DNA of 64,000 nucleotides, taken from NCBI GenBank assembly GCA_018881555.1, contig JACAXG010000002.1, forward strand, positions 21,899,183 to 21,963,182. The letters are read 5' to 3'. Shown here piece by piece: positions 57,401-64,000 of this stretch. The notes beneath the pieces were generated by a model, which saw only the letters and a list, made by a program, of their open reading frames with translations, had not been told where the DNA came from and made no database searches. Origin of the DNA: Amblyornis subalaris. Taxonomy: Eukaryota > Chordata > Aves > Passeriformes > Ptilonorhynchidae. Position 1 is the first letter of the stretch. The number at the start of each line of letters is the position of its first letter. The position numbers were made by a program, and so were the translations under genes.

Positions 57401-57860
57401 AACACTTACAAAACAAGAGCTCAATTAGAAAAAAGGTTTACTAAACTTGACTTTTCCTAGCATAATATAAAATCTAACAATTTTGTCTCTATGACATACA
57501 AGTTAATTCTGCACTTCATTTTGGCACAGCAGCAGTGTTCCTGACCCGCCAGCAGTGTGAATCCACCTGCCTCACAGCAACCCATCCTTGAACAGACTGT
57601 ATAAAGTCAGACAGGCCACCCTCCATTCTCGAGCATATTTTTGAAAGGCAAACCACTGGTGACTGCTTAATACGTGGGTTTCCTGCGGCTGCTGGCACTG
57701 TTTCCATACCATGCACCTGTGACCCTCCCTGTGCCGCAGGTCTTCTTCAGACCCGGACAGCGGAGGTCCCACCCAGACAGAGAGATGCCCACAGCATACC
57801 TTAAAAAACTCGAATTTGATTGAGACTATAATTGTAACCCACAAAAGCTCGCACAGGTTA
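51471..57860. other. Intergenic DNA upstream of the DCBLD1 CpG island
   Basis: About 6.4 kb. It has one unknown base at 54461. Homeodomain-like TAAT-rich segments at about 52180-52210 and 53241-53345 could be regulatory. No gene, RNA gene or transposon was recognised. Confidence 0.6.
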
Positions 57861-58296
57861 ACCACGCGGTTTGCAACCCCGCGTGGAGATACCCCCTCAG
57901 GAGCGGGTTACAGAAGCGAGAAGCCCGATCACAGCCCGATCACGACCCCAGCTGTGCTGAAGGGGCCGGACGCTCCCGCTTGCCCCGTCCGGTTGCGCTG
58001 CCCTCCGGCCCCGCTCGTGTCCGCCCCCGCGCAGAAACCCTGCGGCGTCCTGGCGCCCCTTCTCGCTGTGGCAGCGGGAGCGACGCCTGGGAATTAGCCC
58101 GCAAGCGGCAAAATAATCCTGTTTCCTCAAAAACGTACACGTATATACGAGCTTGTATATGCATCTATGTGGGCATGTACACGGCTTGCCATCTTCGGGG
58201 GCTCGCAGGAGATGTTGGGGGCTGCATGGGTTTGTGGGAGCCCCAGGACCCCGGTGCAGCACCCCGGAGCGGCGGTGGGTGGGAGAAGCAGCACTC

Positions 58297-58320
58297 GGGG
58301 GAGGGGAGGGGGCGGTGGGG
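58297..58320 (+). promoter_or_regulatory. G-quadruplex-type motif in DCBLD1 leader
   Basis: Four plus-strand G-runs of four or five, separated by A, A and CGGT. This is a strong canonical G4 pattern about 380 bp upstream of the ATG. It lies in promoter or 5' leader depending on the unknown transcription start. Confidence 0.75.
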
Positions 58321-58607
58321 CCGCGCCAGCCCCTCGGTCCACGGCAGGAGGAGGAGATACCCCGAGCGGCAGCCCAATGGGAATAGTGGCGCTTCCCCTT
58401 CTCCCGTTTCCTCTCTCCACCCCCAGCCCCAGGCCGGGAGGCGGGAGGCGGCAGCGCTGCAGCCCGGCCACCGGCGGGGCACGGGGCCAGGGGCAGCCCC
58501 GCACGGCCCCTTCTCCGCCTCCGCAGAAACACCTGCGGGGGGAAGGATGCCGGGAGGTGGCCGCTCCCCTCCGCCGGAGCGCGGGCTGGCTCCGGAGCCG
58601 CCCCGAC

Positions 58608-58672
58608 GAGAAGGAGGAGGAGGAAGAGGAGAGGAAGAGAAAGGAGCAGGAGGGAAGTGGGGAAGTTGTGCC
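58608..58672 (+). repeat. Purine (GA) tract in DCBLD1 5' leader
   Basis: About 65 nt almost wholly G and A (AGGAGG, GAAGAGGAGAGG, AAGAGAAAGG), ending about 28 nt before the ATG. Likely 5' untranslated sequence. Confidence 0.8.
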
Positions 58673-58699
58673 TTGCACGCCCCGGCGAGAGCCGGAGCA

Positions 58700-58796
58700 A
58701 TGGGCCCCGCCGGGGGGGCGCGGGCCGCCCCCTCGCTGCTGCTCTCGCTGCTGCTCGGAGCCTCGGCCCCGCTGTGGCTGCGGGCGGAGACGCTGG
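58700..58796 (+). CDS. DCBLD1: DCBLD1 exon 1 (signal peptide), rest of gene outside window
   Basis: DCBLD1 is a single-pass membrane protein with CUB, LCCL and discoidin domains; its cellular role is poorly defined. This exon encodes about 32 residues: MGPAGGARAAP, a leucine-rich hydrophobic core (LLLSLLLGASA) and PLWLRAETLG. The end resembles human SAPLRLQAEELG, which directly precedes the CUB domain. The donor GTGAGT at 58797 splits the last Gly codon in phase 1. The ATG has G at -3 and +4. The frame is open for about 240 codons upstream, so the start is chosen by signal peptide and homology, not by a preceding stop. ROS1-DCBLD1 adjacency and divergent orientation match mammals. Confidence 0.88.
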
Positions 58797-61700
58797 GTGA
58801 GTCCGGGGCCGGGCGGGGAGGGTCGGCGTGCACGGCCCCGGGGGCTGCCCGCGCTGGGGGCGAGCGGAGGGGTGCTGCGGGCTGTCCCCGCCGTCCTCGC
58901 CTCGCTGCTCTGCGGGAGCGTAGCCTGAGCTGCTCTCAGGGCTGTATATAGCTGACCTGGTTAATCCTCGCCGGGTTTATCCCTGTGTCTGAGTAGCTGC
59001 GAGATTAAAGTGGTAACCAGCCTTACGGTAAATGTACACTACGACTTTCTTGATCTTTGTTAATTAGGACTTTTAAAAAATTTTTTAATAAGTGGCGATA
59101 AACTCTCCGGCAAGTTGCGCGCAGGAGACAGGGAGCGGCCACCTGGGCGCCCGGCTGTGGCCGCGCCTCGTCAGCCCCGGCGGGAGCCCCGGGCACGGCG
59201 AGGCGGGCGGCGCTCGGCCACCGGCAGCACCGCGTCTGCTCCGGCCGGGCTGGGGCAGCCCCTGTCCCGCAGCTGGGTACGGGCAGCTGTGCTTTCCCGC
59301 GGCCTCGGTGAGAAAGGGAAGTGCCCATACTTGGTGCCGGGACAAAGTTTCCTAGGAATTTCAAGAGGATCTTACGAGCCTTTCTGTGATAATGCAGTTT
59401 GTTGCAATTAGGGTGCAGGTACTATTCTCTTTATCCTGTGTTTTTAAGCGGCTCACGGTTAAGCTTCCTGTGTAAATTACGAGTACAGCTGACATCTCCT
59501 GCCGAGGAGTTGCAACCTTTTGGCTGTGGCGTTCCGTGGCCTGATGCATCTGTCTTAAAAGAGTTCACTGGCAGCTACCGATACAGTAGTTAATACTGGA
59601 AACTGAGCATCACAATGAGCTTGACAATGCATTCAGATAACTTAAAAATCCCATATTAATGTTCCCACTTGGCTGCAAATTCCAGAACCCAGTGCTGTGC
59701 ATTAGCATTGTATACAGGCATTGACACAAAGTACTTCGGCTGATTTATACCTGTTTTTCCCATAACCTCCTATTAACAGAGATTTCTGATATGGATCTCC
59801 ACCAGAAGGGAGAACTTGGTATGAGTCATGTTGCTTTTCCACTTGCCGGCTTCATGGTAGCTTGGCTATCCTGTCCTCAATGTGTTGGGACTCCAATATA
59901 TTTCAGGAAACGTGTAGCAAAAAAAATTCCCTTAATTCCCTTTTTTTCTTTAGTGTTTTGACGGGGTTTTTTGTTTGTTTTCTCTTTTGCCAATGCTTGT
60001 CCCTCACACAATGACGAGCGAGTGAGAAATAGTAAATCTGCTGGGATATCAGGGGGGTTTGGTGCATACTGTAACACAGTAGTTAAGTATGAATGTCCCT
60101 TCTTGTCCATATTCTCAAATTAATTGGTAAAAGCACCTTTGTTGTATTCATGTTAAAAATGTTTCTACTATCAAATCAACAGAATGGAAACACAAGTAAT
60201 ATTTTGCCTGGTTCTCTTTGGACCAAACTCTTATTTACAAGATAATCTGTCTAGTGTCTAGAAAGTAGAAAAGACGCTGATTCCCCCCCCTTAATTTCTC
60301 TACCGGGGAAGTTCTTTTGCGTTTGTTTATTACTATTATCCTATAAATTAGGGACTAAGTATTCTAAAGTCACACCAGTGGAGAAAGGAGATAAGTGGAT
60401 ACAAACTTCCTGTTACACAAGCTTCTTGACTTGATTTAAAAGTTGTAATGGAGCAGGAGAAGTGCCAGAGTGAATCAGGCTCGAGTTTCAGATAATTCCG
60501 TATCTCGTCACCACTGGTGTTTCCCACCAGCTGCTTCAAAGAAAGATGTGCTGGTTTAAGTATATTGATTTTAAAATACCCATTTTTAAGAATGAGGCAT
60601 TCTATTTTTCTGACTCCTCATAAGCTGGCTGCATAACATGCAGCCTTTACCTTCCTCTTAATTTTTTCTTGAGGGATTCTACAGAACAAGGATCAAGTGT
60701 CTATTATAGCTTCTGTTCTTTTACTTCAGTTTCAAATTAAGGAAAGACCCCTTTTTTCACTGTGGCTTGGTTATTTCAGAGAATGGCTTGTATCTGAGTG
60801 ATTGTGTAGAGTCCAGGTGTCAGCTCTCTTTCTGTTCTTGAAAATATGTTAAAAGTGTCTGTTGTCTGAGGACATCTTTGAAGGTGGAATTTTGTTGTCC
60901 ATAAAATGACAACAGGAAAGAATGAGCATATAGGGAACTGATTTTAATTAAAAAACATTTATAGGCTTGGTAGGTCTCACCTGCGAACAAATACTGTATC
61001 TATGACTGTCCGTGAGTAATATAGCTTTGGGATTTATAATAAAAGGTTATCCTTTTCTCTTTTAATTCTGCTGTACACTGATCTTCTCTTGGAGTTTCAG
61101 TTGCCAGTTCTTTGCTGACAACTACCTTATATATAAGGTAAACCTTATATACCTTGTTCCCTGCCTGCTGATCTTATGCAGCGGTGCCTGACCTGGTATC
61201 TCTTCTAAAAATCTCATCCAGTGGTTAGAACCCAAGGCAGAAGGGAGGCAAACCTGAACACATTATCTTTGCCTTTCACCATTCCCTGTTTTTTCTTCTG
61301 GTGGTGTTGAGCAAGACCTTGAACCATGTAATTGTGGACAACAGAAATCGGAGGTGAATCTGAGTCTTTCAGCGTTTTGACTCATTTTCTATCAAAATTC
61401 TGGCCGGTAAGACTTGAAACTGACCTGAGAGTTGTTTGTTTGTAGGAAGGCATAAGAGGAATGGGGATTTAAATCTATTAAGAACAGGATTTAAGCCACT
61501 GCTCTTGCTGTACCTCATTTATTTTCACTTCAAATAAAGCATAGCTATGAAACTAGTTCATGTGGGATTTGCAGATCAGCATCCAGGACTAGTGAGCTTT
61601 GCTTGGCATATTCCTGGATCTGTTGACAGTTGCACCCCATGCCCAGTTGGAAAAATCGATGGGGAGTAGGCTTTTAAATGTTTTGAGGAAAGGCTGTTAT

Positions 61701-64000
61701 TTAATGTGACAACAATATATCCAGTAATTATGAGAGATTAGGCCTGTTCTCAGGGGCTTGCACAAAACCCTTACTCGAAGAATACTGTGTGATCTTGCTA
61801 ATCCACTTTGTATGCCCCTTTCCAGCAGTTTGAAATGCAGATTGAGATGAATCTTTCTTGTACCCAATCCCTCTGGCCCCCCTTCAGTTGCTGAATATAA
61901 GTGATTGGTAAATTTTCAGTTTGTTTGCGTTTTGTCCTTATGTCTGTTTCCTTCCTTGGCTCCCTCTATCTTGTCTTGGGAATGCTGACTAGAATTGCTA
62001 AAGAGGGAGGCAACAGTTTTCCAGTTGCAGTTCATAAGCAATGCGCGTACCCACCACAAGAAAACTGCAATGTTTTCAGTCACACAGACTTTGCTATAAA
62101 TAGCACTAAGCTCTTCATATGTACTTCTCTTTAGGTTATCAGGGGATGTATTTCAAACAAAATCAAAGACAGAGAGGCCAGCAGAAGTCTCGCTGACAAT
62201 GCAGGGAGTAAAAGACTCTTTGGCAAAGTTGTTACCTGCATGACAGTTGAATCATATTTCATGCAAATTATTTTTTGATTTGCATATGCAAAAATACATT
62301 CATTTATATTTATCAAAACTGCATCACCTTTAGTCCACTTGAGTTACATGTGTAGCACTGTAAGAATTAGTTTGAAAAAACACCAACTTTGAGGATGCTC
62401 ATGCTACTGCATAGAGACACCTAAGGTACCTTTTTAAAAGTATCTTAGGTTCCAGGACTAGTATGGTTTTGAAAGCCCATCTGAGCTGACACACCATACC
62501 AAAAAGTGTGGTCCTGTGTGGTGGCAGGCACTGAAGTCCTCAGCATAGACATCACTGTAGTTTGGGGCTGGCTGTATCGGATCAGATGCTCTCCTGTGGC
62601 ATGTACTCGTCAACATATGGGTTTGCACCATCTGCTAAGAATAAAACAAGCCAGACAAAATCAAAATAAAATCCTTCTGACTGGATTCAGTGGAATGGTG
62701 TTGGATCCCAACTAACTGCAATAAAAAATATTAATAGTGATGCATAAGAATGAGCACACAACTTCCCCGAAAGGTTTAATTAGTGTTACAACTGGGAGTG
62801 GAAAACTTCAAACTGGGATGAGATAATAGTGATGTTTAAATAAAAAAGCATAGTGGTTTGACTAGTTTTAAGAGCATACAGATATCTTCATTTTTGCTTT
62901 CAAAAGAAATTACAAACTATCTAATTAAACTGATTTTTGTCTGTGAAAATTGTGTGAATGCTGAAGCCACATTTTTGAGGTTGGCTGTATGCTTGTACAT
63001 AGAGAGGCTGCCAGTAGTTTTGGTTAGGATTGTTGATCCTGTATAATTAAGCCTGGGAGCTGAGTGTTTTGAGGAGGAAGCATTTTGGTCTTTCATTGCC
63101 TCTCTCCCTGTCTCTTCTTTTGACAGAGCCAGGACTTTCCTCTCAGGAGTTTCCTTCTAAGACACGAAGGTTTAGCTGCTGGTGGTGGTACTTTCTCGTC
63201 CTCTTTGAACAAGATTTCTGGTCCCAGTGTGACCCGGCTCATAATTTCTGTTCCCCTGATGGAACAGGGTTGCTGTCTGGTGGCGGCTCCGTTCTGCTCC
63301 CCCACGTAGGCAGAGAGAAGGATGAGTGCACCCATGCTGTGCAGTCTGCCCATCTCCAAAGAGCTCCAGCAAAGGTGTTTTTTCAAGCACCATGATAAGG
63401 GACAGGAGAATAAATGTGCAAAGCAGAGCAAGGCTAGAAACCCAGTCTCCAGGCCTCCTACAGGACCAGGATATTTGCTTTTATATTTAGTATCACTTAT
63501 AAAGGCCAAAACTGCTTCTGTAGTTACATTAGTGTTCATCACACATTTAGTTAAGCTCTGCAACCTTGTTTCTTCCCTCAGTTGCTGCAGAAACCTTGTA
63601 TCCATCACAATTTTTTTCCATGATGTTCAAGTTTCTGGCATTTCCACCACAAATTGTTCAACAATATTGGATTTCAGTTGAATGCTTTGACATTAAAGTT
63701 GAAGTCATGTTGATGTCATCTTCCAGATGTTCATGTCTACTGAATAAAAATTTTGTTTGTTTGTTTTATTTCAAATTACACAAACACGTGGGGAATTCTG
63801 GATGAGGTCCCTCATGCTATACAAAGGCCTGTGTGTGTCCTGTCAGAAATCAAACAAAACTTTTCTTCATGGAGTAGCAGCAGCGACTTCAAAAAGCTGG
63901 AAACATAGGTGGATTTCTTCACCCCCCCGAACAGAATGGCTTTGTTACGTGCCCGAGCCTTGTTGTTGCAGCTGCAGTAACTGTGCAGAAGCGAGATGTG
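58797..64000 (+). other. DCBLD1 intron 1 (incomplete at right edge)
   Basis: The CpG island tails off near 59330, then AT-rich sequence continues to the edge. No CUB-domain exon was found. An 18-bp palindrome lies at 61123-61140. A 171-codon open frame on the minus strand (63093-63608) and overlapping plus-strand frames at 63322-63805 have no recognisable similarity. Confidence 0.8.
61123..61140. repeat. Perfect 18-bp palindrome with adjacent partial copy
   Basis: TACCTTATATATAAGGTA is fully self-complementary. It is followed by ACCTTATATACC, a partial copy. It lies in DCBLD1 intron 1. Confidence 0.8.

Larger units (their letters stand above)
57860..59330. promoter_or_regulatory. CpG island at the DCBLD1 promoter and first exon
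   Basis: GC-rich sequence dense in CG dinucleotides (for example CCCGATCACGACCC, GCCGCCCCGACGAGAAG, GGGGGGCGCGGGCCGCC), sharply different from the AT-rich flanks. It covers the upstream leader, exon 1 and the start of intron 1 of DCBLD1. Long open frames on both strands here result from GC-rich composition. No TATA box is evident, as expected for this promoter class. Confidence 0.9.

Noticed and set aside
57897..58951. Long open frames on both strands (up to 323 codons) in the GC-rich region
   Set aside because: They overlap each other in several frames, are proline, arginine, glycine and alanine rich, and coincide with the CpG island. Only the short signal-peptide segment from 58700 matches a known protein.
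63093..63608. 171-codon minus-strand open frame in DCBLD1 intron 1
   Set aside because: No recognisable domain, signal or splice-linked partner, and plus-strand open frames overlap it. Long chance frames are expected at this rate over 64 kb.
1..64000. tRNA, rRNA, CRISPR array or bacterial-type operon
   Set aside because: No cloverleaf-type sequences, rRNA motifs or regularly spaced repeats were seen. Splice structure and CR1 elements show a bird-like nuclear genome.

Overview
The window is vertebrate nuclear DNA, almost certainly avian. It has long AT-rich introns with GT-AG boundaries, two 3'-end fragments of CR1 LINEs (the dominant bird retroposon), a solo endogenous-retrovirus LTR and one CpG island. 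Three single unknown bases (14241, 46558, 54461) suggest a draft assembly. The species cannot be fixed from the sequence.

Positions 326-40813, minus strand: the 5' part of ROS1, the orphan receptor tyrosine kinase. I placed 31 coding exons by matching remembered vertebrate ROS1 protein to the sequence and requiring an AG acceptor, a GT donor and continuous phase. The exons sum to 5106 nt, which is 1702 codons with no remainder and no internal stop. Exon numbers here count from the ATG exon. In order the product has: a signal peptide; a small cysteine-rich module on phase-0 mini-exons; FN3 1 and 2; YWTD-type beta-propeller 1; FN3 3; propeller 2; FN3 4 and 5; propeller 3; FN3 6 and 7; and the start of FN3 8. 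The remaining FN3 repeats, transmembrane helix and kinase lie off the left edge.

Positions 40814 to about 57860: an intergenic interval of roughly 17 kb with no protein gene I can support. It holds a 324-bp solo LTR with perfect 6-bp target duplications, a CR1 fragment, a three-copy 20-bp palindromic array and a few small repeats.

Positions about 57860-59330: a CpG island containing the first coding exon of DCBLD1 on the plus strand (ATG at 58700, donor at 58797). It encodes a signal peptide whose end resembles mammalian DCBLD1. ROS1 and DCBLD1 are adjacent and divergent in mammals too, so the order is conserved. From 58797 to the right edge is DCBLD1 intron 1, with no further exon seen.

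ROS1 introns not given their own entry (for example 503-1353, 5676-6334, 9132-10057, 11730-12376, 12441-13278, 13542-14357, 21191-22153, 22963-23798, 25822-26954, 27140-28102, 32056-33220, 37603-38940) were read on both strands and show nothing I recognise.

The most interesting observations are: an unannotated-looking 132-nt phase 0/0 cassette exon candidate in ROS1 intron 1 (40269-40400); exon 27, whose first bases form a strong splice donor after a weak exon 26 donor and whose loss would be in frame; the solo LTR; and the palindromic array at 48141-48199.
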